64,000 nt of DNA from JACVRW01 sp963819115 (GCA_963819115.1 CAWFUR010000011.1:1736001-1800000), one strand, 5' to 3'; shown: positions 31,248 to 38,971, counted from the first letter of the stretch. Notes: a model not told the origin generated them from the sequence alone. Translations and numbers: made by a program.

Positions 31248-32777
31248 GTGGGCACTCGGAGCGCCGTTCGTGGGGTCATCGCCGTGCTCGCGGCCCTCCC
31301 CGGCGTGGTGTTCATCCCACCCGCTCACGCGGCCTCGCTCGACGCGGGCCGCAGCCGGATCGCCGGCACCGTGGACCGGGAGTTCGTCTCCTTCGGGGTG
31401 GACATCTCCGCGCTCACCGAGCGCTCCTCGGGCTCACCATTCGACTTCAACCGGCCCCGGCTCGCCCGCCTGGTTCGTGCTCTCGGGCCCGCGTACATCC
31501 GCTTCAGCGGCACGAAGATCGACCAGACGTACTACGACCCCACCGGCGTGCTGGGGCCGAACCCGCCCGGGGCCTACAAGTTCGTGCTCGGCGCCCGCGA
31601 GTGGGACGCGGCCAACAGGTTCGCGGCCGCCAACGGACTGCGCGTGATCATCGGGGTTAACGGTGGACCGGGGCCCCGCAACGCGGATTCCACCTGGAAC
31701 CCCGACAACGCGCGCGCCCTTCTCGGGCGAGCGGCGGCAATCGGGCTGCCCCCCGCGGTCGTGTCGTTCGGGAACGAGCCGAACCTGACCGTCTACGGCG
31801 CCTCCAATCCGGTGGGCTACTCCGCGGAGGACTACCGGCGCGACGTGAACGCGTTCCTGTCCCTGAGGGCCCAGGCCGCGCCCCGCTCGATCTTCATCGG
31901 TCCCGGGTCCTTCTTCACCACCGGTGCCGAGCGCCCGATCCTGAACATCGCCTTCGGACCCGACACCTCCGCGATCATGCCGCTCACGGGCGGCCTCTAC
32001 GACGCAGTGTCCTACCACCACTACCCCGCGTTCGGGAACACGGCCACGTGCAACGGCATCCAGCCGCGGCCGCCCACCGATCCGCTCGCGGCGGAGTACC
32101 TCGACCGCGTGAACGGCTCGCTCGCCTACATGCGCGGGCTGCGTGACGCCAACGCGCCGCGGAAGCCGCTGTGGGTGGACGAGTTCGGGAACACCGCCTG
32201 TGGCGGAGTGATCGGCTACTCCAACACCCTGGCCGCCAGCTTCTACTACCTGAACGCCCTGGGCACGATGGCCCGTGGCGGCGTGCACGTGGCCACCCGC
32301 TGGACGATCTCCGGGTCGCAGCCCTACGCGCTGATCGACGACGCCACGCTCACACCACGGCCGGACTACTGGGCCGCGCTGCTCTGGACGCGGCTGATGG
32401 GAACGACGGTGCTGGAACCCGCGGTGAGGAGGGCGCCCGCCGCCCTGCGCCTCTTCTCGAGCTGCACACCGGGGGTCCGCGGGGGCGTGACCACGCTCGC
32501 GCTCAACACCGACCACACCGTCCCGGCGACCCTGCGCCTGGACGGCCCCGGCGCCCGCGGCGCCGGCGTGCATGCCGTGACCGGGGATCTCGCCGGGGAA
32601 CATGTGGCGCTGAACGGCCGGCCACTCGAGCTCAACGCGGCGGGTGAGCTTCCCCGCCTCTCCGCCACCCCGGTCAGGCGCGGCGCCGTGACCGTGGCGC
32701 CCGCGTCCTACGCCTTCATCACCGAGCCCCGGGCCGGCGCCCCGGCGTGCGGGGCCTGGCGCTGGCCGCGACGCTGA
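31248..32777 (+). CDS. Secreted glycoside hydrolase, family 79-like (heparanase-like)
   Basis: 509 residues. Signal peptide 1-28 (cut near AHAAS). The TIM barrel carries the acid/base Glu177 in VSFGNEPNLT and the nucleophile Glu312 in LWVDEFGNTACGG, the Asn-Glu-Pro-Asn pattern of clan GH-A and GH79 heparanase/beta-glucuronidase enzymes; SYHHYPAFG lines the site. The C-terminal 130 residues form a beta-sandwich typical of the family. The likely substrates are uronic-acid-containing polysaccharides. TAGAGT lies 6 nt before the GTG, suggesting a leaderless mRNA. The start of the frame and export signal agree. Confidence 0.82.
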   Translation: MGTRSAVRGVIAVLAALPGVVFIPPAHAASLDAGRSRIAGTVDREFVSFGVDISALTERSSGSPFDFNRPRLARLVRALGPAYIRFSGTKIDQTYYDPTGVLGPNPPGAYKFVLGAREWDAANRFAAANGLRVIIGVNGGPGPRNADSTWNPDNARALLGRAAAIGLPPAVVSFGNEPNLTVYGASNPVGYSAEDYRRDVNAFLSLRAQAAPRSIFIGPGSFFTTGAERPILNIAFGPDTSAIMPLTGGLYDAVSYHHYPAFGNTATCNGIQPRPPTDPLAAEYLDRVNGSLAYMRGLRDANAPRKPLWVDEFGNTACGGVIGYSNTLAASFYYLNALGTMARGGVHVATRWTISGSQPYALIDDATLTPRPDYWAALLWTRLMGTTVLEPAVRRAPAALRLFSSCTPGVRGGVTTLALNTDHTVPATLRLDGPGARGAGVHAVTGDLAGEHVALNGRPLELNAAGELPRLSATPVRRGAVTVAPASYAFITEPRAGAPACGAWRWPRR

Positions 32778-32787
32778 GGACGGTCCC

Positions 32788-33744
32788 TCAGGCCGACTCG
32801 AGCCAGCGCTTCGGGTTCTCCACCATCATCTGGTCGAGCTGCTCGGTCGTCATCCCGCCCTCCTTGAGGGTGGGGATCACGTGCTCGAAGAGCATGGTCA
32901 TGCTCCACAGCGGCACCTCGTTGGCCTTCAGGTACTCCTGCACCTCGCGCGGGAACCAGTCGAGCGTGGCGCAGAAGTCCTGGGAGAGGAACATCCGCTC
33001 CACGTACCCGCGCTCGAGCAGGGCGAGCGTGGTGGCGTTGCGCTTGTCGGTGGGCAGGAACAGGTCGAGGCCGTACCGGTCCAGGCCGATCCAGCAGCCG
33101 GTGTCCAGCAGGCGCTCGATGTAGTCCAGGTCGTCCGTGTCCCCGGTGTGGGCGATCTGGACCCGCGTCGGGTCCACCCCCTCGTCGAGGAAGATCTTCA
33201 TCTGCTCCGGGCCGGTGCCCGAGGCCGGCCGCGAGTGGGCCATGATCGGAAGGCCGGTCTGGATCGAAGCGCGGGCCGCCGCGCGGTGGATCTTCTCGAC
33301 GTTCGGGTTGACCCCGGGCTCATCGGCCGCGCACTTGATGAAGGCGGGCTTGATGTCGGTGCCCTGGATCCCGTGCTCCACGTCGTGCACGAGGATCTCG
33401 GCGATCTGGTCTTCGTCGCGGTTGAGCAGCGGCTGGGGCAGGTGGTCGTAGGTGTAGACGCCCGTGGCGAGGATCACGTTGAGGCCGCTCTCGTCCGCCA
33501 CCCGCTTGCTGAACACCGCGTTGCGGCTGAGGAACATCGCCCCCGGGTCCACCACCGTCTTCACGCCATGGCCCACCACCGCCCGGGCCTCGCCGATGGC
33601 CGACTCCCACTCCTCGGCGTCGTCGTAGAGATGCGGGAACTGGAACTTCGTGGCCTCGTCGATCGAGCAGAAGTGCTCGTGGATGAGGGTCAGCCCGAGG
33701 TCCTCGACATCGACGGGCCCGTTCACGGTCTCCACTGACGGCAT
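32788..33744 (-). CDS. Phosphotriesterase-family metal hydrolase (lactonase-like)
   Basis: 318 residues. Binuclear-metal ligands of the amidohydrolase fold are in order: TLIHEHFCS (His-x-His), the bridging Lys in AFIKCAADE, His in IMAHSRPASG, His in VQIAHTGDTDD, and Asp in FLSQDFCAT. The length and motifs match phosphotriesterase-like proteins, whose natural substrates are often lactones. GGAGGAG lies 7 nt before the ATG at 33744. It is a cytoplasmic protein. The gene ends 10 nt from the GH79-like gene's stop, in convergent orientation. Confidence 0.88.
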   Translation of the reverse strand: MPSVETVNGPVDVEDLGLTLIHEHFCSIDEATKFQFPHLYDDAEEWESAIGEARAVVGHGVKTVVDPGAMFLSRNAVFSKRVADESGLNVILATGVYTYDHLPQPLLNRDEDQIAEILVHDVEHGIQGTDIKPAFIKCAADEPGVNPNVEKIHRAAARASIQTGLPIMAHSRPASGTGPEQMKIFLDEGVDPTRVQIAHTGDTDDLDYIERLLDTGCWIGLDRYGLDLFLPTDKRNATTLALLERGYVERMFLSQDFCATLDWFPREVQEYLKANEVPLWSMTMLFEHVIPTLKEGGMTTEQLDQMMVENPKRWLESA

Positions 33745-33805
33745 ACGTCTCCTCCCCAGGGTCGTGGTGCGCGGTGAGCCTACTGCCGGGCATCCGACCA
33801 CACCA

Positions 33806-33849
33806 GGGAGGAGCGGAGCCCGATCGGTGATCGGGCGAGCACCGCAGCC
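33806..33849 (+). repeat. Dispersed hairpin repeat, copy C (reference copy)
   Basis: Left arm GGGAGGAGCGGA, core stem GCCCGATC (33818-33825), loop GGT, GATCGGGC (33829-33836), right arm GAGCACCGCAGCC. It lies between the phosphotriesterase-like gene and tRNA-Trp, 28 nt before the tRNA. Copies occur at 5480, 10790, 38858, 40342, 55526 and 63724. Confidence 0.9.
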
Positions 33850-33877
33850 ATGTCATCCCTCTACGATGGTCGCGCGA

Positions 33878-33952
33878 GGGGCAGTAGTTCAGTTGGTCCA
33901 GAACGCCGGTCTCCAAAACCGGAGGTCCCAGGTTCGAATCCTGGCTGCCCCG
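33878..33952 (+). tRNA. tRNA-Trp (anticodon CCA)
   Basis: 75 nt. Acceptor GGGGCAG pairs with CTGCCCC, anticodon loop CTCCAAA gives CCA, T-loop GGTTCGAATCC, discriminator G. TACGAT at 33861-33866 is a fitting -10. A degraded copy of its 3' half lies at 35366-35411. Confidence 0.96.
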
Positions 33953-34014
33953 TCTTGAGGACCCGCTCTAGCAGCGGGGTTCTCTCGGGGCAACACAACG
34001 CGTCGGCTAGCGGG

Positions 34015-34413
34015 CTACTCCGACAGCTCCACGGCTTCGAGGGCTTGGGCGCGGTCGAAGTACTCCTCGACGCGCACGAACCTGCCGTCTTTGACCGTGG
34101 ACACGGTAGTCAGCGACCAATCCATGGGAACGCCGGTCGCGCTTTCGCCGACGAAGCGGTTGACGGCGACCACACGGTCGTCGCCGGCGGGGAAGCACTC
34201 TGTAACTTCGATGTGCAGGTCGGGGAACGACTCGATGTACCCGTCCAGGTAGCGCCGGACGGCCTCTTGGCCCCGGTGAGTCGACGCATCAGGATCCTCG
34301 GAGCTGGTCCGCCACTCGATCGCCGGGTGATCGAGATGCGCGATGGCATCGAAGTCGCGGCGGTTGAAGGCGTCGATCCAGCTGTTCAACCGCTCCACGT
34401 TCTCCTGCGACAT
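34015..34413 (-). CDS. SnoaL/NTF2-like small protein
   Basis: 132 residues opening MSQENVERLNSWIDAFNRRD, with HLDHPAIEWRTSSED and HRGQEAVRRYLDGYIESF segments of the SnoaL-like fold. It starts 3 nt (GCG) after the stop of the SnoaL-like gene upstream and is the second gene of a two-gene unit. Function unknown. It lies in the interval between tRNA-Trp and the partial tRNA copy. Confidence 0.85.
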   Translation of the reverse strand: MSQENVERLNSWIDAFNRRDFDAIAHLDHPAIEWRTSSEDPDASTHRGQEAVRRYLDGYIESFPDLHIEVTECFPAGDDRVVAVNRFVGESATGVPMDWSLTTVSTVKDGRFVRVEEYFDRAQALEAVELSE

Positions 34414-34416
34414 CGC

Positions 34417-34812
34417 TTACTCCGACAGCCCCACGGCCTCGAGGGCATCGCGGCGTCTGTTAAAGCCGACGGTGCGCCAGATGCGGTCATCGCGGAACCA
34501 GAGGACGCTCGCCCACCGCAGTTCGATGGATACTCCCGACGAGGATCCGTGTCCGACGAGGCTGTTGATGATGACGACGTAGTCGGGCCCCGTAGCGAGG
34601 ACTTCGTCGAGCACGAACCGTGCGTCGTCGACCCCCTCGAAAAGGTCGCGCCGCCACTTGAGCCCGCCCTCGTAGCCAAGGTAGGTCGCGTCTGTTATGG
34701 CCGTCGTCGCGTTCCTGAGCTCGAAGTCAGGAGCGAACAAATCGCGCGGAATTGCGTCCGCATTGATCGCGTCCACCAAGCGTCGCACGATTTCCACGTT
34801 CTCCTGCGACAT
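34417..34812 (-). CDS. SnoaL/NTF2-like small protein
   Basis: 131 residues opening MSQENVEIVRRLVDAINADA, with family segments LFAPDFELRN and YLGYEGGLKWRRDLFEGV and the closing DALEAVGLSE. Start chosen at the ATG 34812 because a GATACT -10 lies 9 nt before it and the family begins there. First gene of the unit with 34015-34413. The sequence between the two genes is stop-GCG-ATG, also found in the decayed copy to its right. Confidence 0.85.
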   Translation of the reverse strand: MSQENVEIVRRLVDAINADAIPRDLFAPDFELRNATTAITDATYLGYEGGLKWRRDLFEGVDDARFVLDEVLATGPDYVVIINSLVGHGSSSGVSIELRWASVLWFRDDRIWRTVGFNRRRDALEAVGLSE

Positions 34813-34821
34813 CGCCCGCCG

Positions 34822-34827
34822 AGTATC
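34822..34827 (-). promoter_or_regulatory. -10 element of the second SnoaL-like pair
   Basis: GATACT on the minus strand within GGGGATACTCGGCGGGCG, 9 nt before the ATG at 34812. It matches the elements at 1158 and 35305. Confidence 0.45.
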
Positions 34828-34938
34828 CCCGACCAGGGGGCCGATGACCACGACCCGGCCCCCCGGCGTCGACCGCGCTACCTGTCCGCACGAAGTCGCG
34901 GATTTGGCACGGAAGGGGTCGGCGGGATGGTTAGTTGG

Positions 34939-35251
34939 CTACTCCGACAGCCCCACCGCTTCGAGGGCGTCCGCGTGTTCGAAGAAGAAGTCCATTCGTT
35001 GCATCCTGTTGTTCTGGACGAGGTAGATGCATGTCATCTCCATGTTGGTCGCCGGACCATGGCCGAGGCCTTTCCAGACCAAGCGTGTGACAACCTGGGC
35101 GCGGATCTCGATGTAGTCGCTGACCGGCTCGACACAGTCGAAGTCGAACGCTTCGCGAAGGTTTACGAACTGGCGCATGGCAGCCTCGCGCCCGACCATC
35201 GGGCTCGGCTCTGGCCAGTCCTCCGGGCCGTAAACGACGAATCCGGGACAT
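34939..35251 (-). pseudogene. Truncated SnoaL/NTF2-like gene
   Basis: The visible family sequence begins in a frame reading FVVYGPEDWPEPSP, continues MVGREAAMRQF and ends DALEAVGLSE, the second half of a SnoaL-like protein. The ATG at 35251 (ATGTCC) sits at the expected place after a stop-GCG spacer but opens another frame and the first 50 or so codons are missing. An internal ATG at 35199 could give an 86-residue product. It is best read as the decayed second gene of a third SnoaL-like pair. Confidence 0.65.
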
Positions 35252-35254
35252 CGC

Positions 35255-35296
35255 CTACCCGGACAGTCCCACAGCTACGAGGGCGTCTTGCGACAT
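35255..35296 (-). pseudogene. Collapsed SnoaL-like gene: start fused to end
   Basis: A 13-codon frame MSQDALVAVGLSG then stop. MSQ is how the family starts; DALVAVGLSG matches the family's end (DALEAVGLSE at 34417). About 118 codons between are gone. The promoter block GGGGATACTCG still stands 8 nt upstream and the stop-GCG-ATG spacer to the next remnant is kept. Confidence 0.6.
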
Positions 35297-35365
35297 CGTC
35301 GTCGAGTATCCCCGAGAGGGGGCCGTTGACGACAGACGGGCCTCCAGCCGTAGAGAAAACATGTA

Positions 35366-35411
35366 CCGGGTCTCCAAACCGGAGGTCCCAGGTTCGAATC
35401 CTGCTGCCCGT
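35366..35411 (+). repeat. Partial copy of the tRNA-Trp 3' half (possible attachment-site remnant)
   Basis: These 46 bases match 33906-33953 of tRNA-Trp from the anticodon arm to the 3' end, with one inserted G, one missing A, one missing G and one missing C. The 5' half of the tRNA is absent. Duplicated tRNA 3' ends mark where tyrosine-recombinase elements integrate. No integrase gene remains in the 1.4 kb between the two copies. Confidence 0.7.
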
Positions 35412-35636
35412 CTATCGACCGACCTGGGCGGAGCGCCACGCATCCCGCATCGCTCCGCGGTGGAACGTCCACAGCAGCGGGCCGACCACCAGCAGCACCG
35501 CCTCATCAAACGGCCCCGGGATCGGCAATAGGGCGACGGCGGCGAGCCACCGCAGCGGTCTGGGCACTCGCCGGTCTTGGACGAGCACCCTGGTCGCCCG
35601 AAGGGTCCGGGCCATGAACGCGCGAAGCCTGGGCAC
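35412..35636 (-). CDS. Small protein, function unknown
   Basis: About 74 residues from a GTG at 35636 (an ATG at 35615 is also possible). It has a basic start, then a hydrophobic stretch PLRWLAAVALLPIPGPFDEAVLL and a tail WTFHRGAMRDAWRSAQ. One membrane segment is likely. No family is recognised. Its stop codon directly abuts the tRNA-Trp fragment. It follows the PAP2 gene on the same strand by 35 nt. Confidence 0.5.
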   Translation of the reverse strand: MPRLRAFMARTLRATRVLVQDRRVPRPLRWLAAVALLPIPGPFDEAVLLVVGPLLWTFHRGAMRDAWRSAQVGR

Positions 35637-35671
35637 CCGCCCAGCGTACGCCGGGAAACCGGGCGCCGTTG

Positions 35672-36280
35672 CTACCAGGGTCGCCGGTAAGCGAGAGGTC
35701 TGGTCGTGACGCGCTCGTAGAGGGATCCGGCCCACTCTGCGAAGCGATGGAGGGGGCCGCGCACGGATGGATGCCAGATCACCAGAGCGGCGGCGGTGCC
35801 TATCGCCGCCCCGGCCAGCACGTCTGTCGGGTAGTGGGTGCCGACCGCCACCCGTGCCACCGACACGAGCACGGCCAGGGCGAGCGCGAGGATCCCGGCC
35901 TGGCGGTGGCGGAGGAGCAGTGCGACAGCGATCGCGAACGCCGCCGTCGCGTGATCGCTGGGGAAGGAAGAGTCGGCCGACCGCGCAATGAACAGATGGG
36001 CATCGGCAGCGTGTGCCACGTAGGGGCGGGGCCGGGAGACGAGATCCGCGAGTAGCTGGGCGATCCCGAGCGCCAGCAAAGCGCTGAAGCCAGCGGCGAC
36101 CACCCCGTGCCTGCCGTTGATCGAACGCAGGTGGCCTCGCAGCAAGAACAGCACGGCGAGCAGCGCCAGGAACGCCCACTGCGCGTAGAGAGCGAACAAG
36201 CGCAGCGTGTCCTCCACCCCGTCGTGATGGAACGCGAACCCGTTCACATGCTCGTAGAGCGTGAAGTCGATGTGAAACAC
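35672..36280 (-). CDS. PAP2-family membrane phosphatase
   Basis: About 202 residues with five or six membrane helices. PAP2 motifs: LVSRPRPY (first motif, the usual Lys not evident), SSFPSDHATAAF (second, PS-x-H form) and RVAVGTHYPTDVLAG (third, catalytic His and Asp). It resembles BcrC-type undecaprenyl-diphosphate phosphatases that recycle the cell-wall carrier lipid on the outer face. The GTG at 36280 (VFHIDFTLYEHVNG) is chosen as BcrC-like proteins begin this way; ATGs at 36310 and 36394 are in frame. Confidence 0.82.
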   Translation of the reverse strand: MFHIDFTLYEHVNGFAFHHDGVEDTLRLFALYAQWAFLALLAVLFLLRGHLRSINGRHGVVAAGFSALLALGIAQLLADLVSRPRPYVAHAADAHLFIARSADSSFPSDHATAAFAIAVALLLRHRQAGILALALAVLVSVARVAVGTHYPTDVLAGAAIGTAAALVIWHPSVRGPLHRFAEWAGSLYERVTTRPLAYRRPW

Positions 36281-36371
36281 CGTAGCTAGCGGACCAGGCC
36301 CACACCCCATCGGGTCCCTCAGAACCGCATTCCTGGTTTGGCGCGTTCGCCCAAGTGGTAATGGTCCGACC

Positions 36372-36644
36372 ATGCCGATCGGTCTCGTAGCCACCTACCC
36401 AGGCGTGACACCCGAGGAGTGGGAGCGGGTAATAGCGGACACCGAGCTTCCGGACGGTTGCTTGACGCAGGGCTTCGGGGACAGCGGCGGCCACGTGCTC
36501 ACCTTCGAGACCTGGAGCTCCCGAGCCGACTTCGACCGGTTCCAAGCAGAGGCGTTCCGCTGGACCTTTCGTCTGGCGTTGCGCCGCGACCCGCCCACGC
36601 CACAGGTCACCCAGGTGGACCTGGCCGCCCTTCGCACCCGGTAG
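36372..36644 (+). CDS. Small soluble protein, function unknown
   Basis: 90 residues: MPIGLVATYPGVTPEEWERV, then an acidic/aromatic middle (GGHVLTFETWSSRADFDRF) and TPQVTQVDLAAL at the end. The pattern recalls small dimeric alpha+beta-barrel proteins. TAATGG lies 7-8 nt before the ATG and may serve as a -10. Not a named family to me. Confidence 0.6.
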   Translation: MPIGLVATYPGVTPEEWERVIADTELPDGCLTQGFGDSGGHVLTFETWSSRADFDRFQAEAFRWTFRLALRRDPPTPQVTQVDLAALRTR

Positions 36645-36668
36645 CGCGGGTCCCGGAGGACAGCGACC

Positions 36669-36848
36669 CTAGTAATTACCGGAGCCGTAGATGGCCATCT
36701 GCTGGTTGTCCACGGGGGACGGTCCGAATGGGCTGCTGGAGCCGTCGGTGTAGTTGTCGATGTGGCTTGCAGCCGCCGTGCCGGTGCCCAAGGCGAGGGC
36801 GATCAGCACGCCCGCGCCGGCGGACAGCCGGAGGCCCGCAGGCACCAC
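36669..36848 (-). CDS. Very small exported protein
   Basis: 59 residues from a GTG at 36848. Residues 1-28 form a signal peptide (VVPAGLRLSAGAGVLIALAL, then Ala-rich GTAAAS); the mature part of about 31 residues starts HIDNYTDGSSSPFGPSP and ends QMAIYGSGNY. It is short but has a clean export signal, good codon use and a stop. The final Tyr-Gly-Ser-Gly-Asn-Tyr is similar to low-complexity tails of other exported proteins here. Function unknown; it stands divergent from the SDR gene at 36920. Confidence 0.6.
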   Translation of the reverse strand: MVPAGLRLSAGAGVLIALALGTGTAAASHIDNYTDGSSSPFGPSPVDNQQMAIYGSGNY

Positions 36849-36919
36849 GTTTCACCGCTGCGAACCTACGGTCCCCGTGAGACCGCCGCAACCGTCTCCC
36901 GGGCTTTACCCTGCCGCCA

Positions 36920-37699
36920 ATGTCCACCTCCGCGAACTCACCCGACCTCAGCGGCAAGATCGCCCTCGTGACCGGCGGCGCCGGCGGTCTCGGGCGCGCC
37001 ACCGGGCGGGCGCTCGTGGACGCGGGCGCCACGGTGGTGCTGGCCGACATCGCCGAAGACGCCGGCCGCGCCGTGGCCGAGGAGCTGGGCGGCCACTTCG
37101 TGCGCGCCGATGTGTCGGAGCCCGAGGACAACCGCGCCATGGTGGAATTCGCGGTGGAGCAATGCGGCGGCATCGACCTCGTTCACCTGAACGCGGGGGT
37201 GGTGAGCGGCACCGGTCTCGGCGAGGATTTCGACCTCGAGCGCTATCGCCTGGCCATGGGCGTGAACCTGGACGGCGTGGTGTTCGGCACCAACGCGGTG
37301 ATTCCGGCGCTCACCGCGCGCGGCGGCGGCGCGATCGTGGCCACCGCCTCGCTGGCCGGGCTCACGGGCACTCCCTACGACCCGATCTACTCGGCCAACA
37401 AGCACGCCGTGGTGGGCCTCGCGCGCTCGCTCGGTCCGGCCCTGGCGGACAGGAGCATCCGCTACAACGCCGTGTGCCCGGGCTTCGCGGAGTCGGCGAT
37501 CATCGACGGCATCCGCGATGGCCTGAACGCCGCCGGCCTTCCGATCATTCCCGCCGAGAAGGTGGGCGAGACCGTGGTGGCGCTGTTCGCCTCCGAGGCC
37601 ACCGGCGAGTGCTGGTTCGTTCAGCCCGGCCGCGAGGCGGCGGCCTTCGGGTTCCGCAACCTGCCCGGCCCGCGAACACCGGCGGCCGACCCGGCCTGA
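36920..37699 (+). CDS. Short-chain dehydrogenase/reductase
   Basis: 259 residues, classical SDR. The cofactor motif is VTGGAGGLGRATG, with an acidic residue in VVLADIAED that favours NAD(H). The catalytic Ser-Tyr-Lys set is in VATASLAGL, and YSANKHAV; NAG appears as HLNAGVVSG. The substrate is unknown. TACCCT lies 7 nt before the ATG, suggesting a leaderless mRNA. The stop is 4 nt from that of the convergent SnoaL-like gene. Confidence 0.9.
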   Translation: MSTSANSPDLSGKIALVTGGAGGLGRATGRALVDAGATVVLADIAEDAGRAVAEELGGHFVRADVSEPEDNRAMVEFAVEQCGGIDLVHLNAGVVSGTGLGEDFDLERYRLAMGVNLDGVVFGTNAVIPALTARGGGAIVATASLAGLTGTPYDPIYSANKHAVVGLARSLGPALADRSIRYNAVCPGFAESAIIDGIRDGLNAAGLPIIPAEKVGETVVALFASEATGECWFVQPGREAAAFGFRNLPGPRTPAADPA

Positions 37700-37703
37700 G
37701 CGC

Positions 37704-38153
37704 TCAGGCCGGCGGCGTCTCGCCATCGCCGAGGAGCTGCTGCGCGATGGTGGCCGTGTCGAAGTAGATCCGCTCGCACACGATCCGGTCGCCGCCGGGA
37801 GCGAAGAGGAAGAAGGCGCACATCCGGCAGCGGAAGGTCCTGCCTGTCGGCTCGATGCCGCGCAGCTCGCCCTCGTGGGTGCCCAGGAGGTCGAACTCGA
37901 CGATCACGGCGTCGTCGGCGTGGTGGAACACCGTGTTCTCGTTGCGCTGGTCCGGGAAGGCGCTGCGCGTGCGCCGGTAGTACTCGGACACCTCCTCGGG
38001 CCCCTCGAAAACCTCGCCGGTGGCGATCAGCTCGTAGCGCGGATGGTCGAAGGTGTCGAGCGCCACGTCGAACCGATGCTGGTTCTCGGACTCCATGTGG
38101 TCTCGCACCAGCTCCTCGCGCCGCTCCCGCAACCCGGTCGTCGCCTGCTCCAT
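37704..38153 (-). CDS. SnoaL-like / ester-cyclase-type protein
   Basis: 149 residues with a helical start (LRERREELVRDHMESENQ), then HPRYELIATGEVFEGPEEVS and YYRRTRSAFPDQRNE. The region about 20-140 fits the SnoaL/NTF2-like fold of the ester-cyclase type. It is longer than and different from the MSQEN group elsewhere in the window. Function unknown. Confidence 0.8.
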   Translation of the reverse strand: MEQATTGLRERREELVRDHMESENQHRFDVALDTFDHPRYELIATGEVFEGPEEVSEYYRRTRSAFPDQRNENTVFHHADDAVIVEFDLLGTHEGELRGIEPTGRTFRCRMCAFFLFAPGGDRIVCERIYFDTATIAQQLLGDGETPPA

Positions 38154-38212
38154 CTGCGCTCCTCTCCTGGAATGGCGCCCGCATCCGGACGCTCAGCGCA
38201 TAGTCTGACCCG

Positions 38213-38854
38213 GTGACCCTGGTACGCGTCGAGCGCAGGCCGGACGGCGACGCCGAGGGGCTCCTCGTGTTCCATCACGGCCGTGGCAGCGACGAGCACG
38301 ACCTGCTCGGACTGGCCGACGTGCTGGACCCGGAACGCCGCCTCCACGTCGTGTCCCCGCGCGCTCCGCTGACCATCCCGGGCTGGCCCGGGCACCACTG
38401 GTACGTGGTCCCCCGGGTGGGATACCCCGATCCGGAGACCTTCCGAGCCGCCTACAGCAAGCTCTCCGCACTCCACGACGACCTGTGGGAGCACACGGGC
38501 GTCGGTCCGGAGCGCACCGTGCTGGGCGGCTTCTCGATGGGCTCGGTGATGAGCTACTCGCTGGGGCTCGGCCCCGACCGCCCCGCCCCCGCCGGGATCC
38601 TGGCCTTCAGCGGCTTCGTGCCCACGGTCGAGGGCTGGGAGCCGGAACTCGAGGGCCGGCGGGCCACACGCGTCTTCATCGCCCACGGCCGCCGGGACCC
38701 CGTGATGGACGTGCAGTTCGCGCGGACCGCGCGGGAGTTGATCGAGTCGGGCGGGCTCCCGGTGGAGTACCACGAGTCGGATGCCGGGCACCACATCGAT
38801 CCCGAGCACGTGCCTCACGCGCAGCGCTGGCTGCGCGAGACCCTGCCCGCCTGA
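38213..38854 (+). CDS. Phospholipase/carboxylesterase (alpha/beta hydrolase)
   Basis: 213 residues of the carboxylesterase/phospholipase group. VFHHGRGSDEHDLLGLA forms the oxyanion region, the nucleophile is in GGFSMGSVMSY (Ser), the acid in AHGRRDPVMD (Asp) and the base in AGHHIDPEH (His). GTG start, with TAGTCT 6 nt before it. Cytoplasmic. The repeat cluster begins 4 nt after its stop. Confidence 0.86.
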   Translation: MTLVRVERRPDGDAEGLLVFHHGRGSDEHDLLGLADVLDPERRLHVVSPRAPLTIPGWPGHHWYVVPRVGYPDPETFRAAYSKLSALHDDLWEHTGVGPERTVLGGFSMGSVMSYSLGLGPDRPAPAGILAFSGFVPTVEGWEPELEGRRATRVFIAHGRRDPVMDVQFARTARELIESGGLPVEYHESDAGHHIDPEHVPHAQRWLRETLPA

Positions 38855-38857
38855 CTC

Positions 38858-38946
38858 GGGAGGAGCGCAGCCCGGGGCCGGCGAGGAGCGCAGCCCGATC
38901 GATGATCGGGCGAGCACCGCAGCCACAGCCACCGGGCGAGCACCGG
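38858..38946 (+). repeat. Nested hairpin repeat, locus D
   Basis: A full unit at 38881-38924 (GCGAGGAGCGCAG, stem GCCCGATC/GATCGGGC with loop GAT, then GAGCACCGCAGCC) lies between a left half (GGGAGGAGCGCAGCCCGG, 38858-38875) and a right half (ACCGGGCGAGCACCGGA, 38931-38947) of another unit. The halves together make an outer unit whose stem is GCCCGG/CCGGGC. It directly precedes the M20 gene promoter. Confidence 0.8.
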
Positions 38947-38971
38947 ACCATGGTCTCCTACGATGGCGCGC

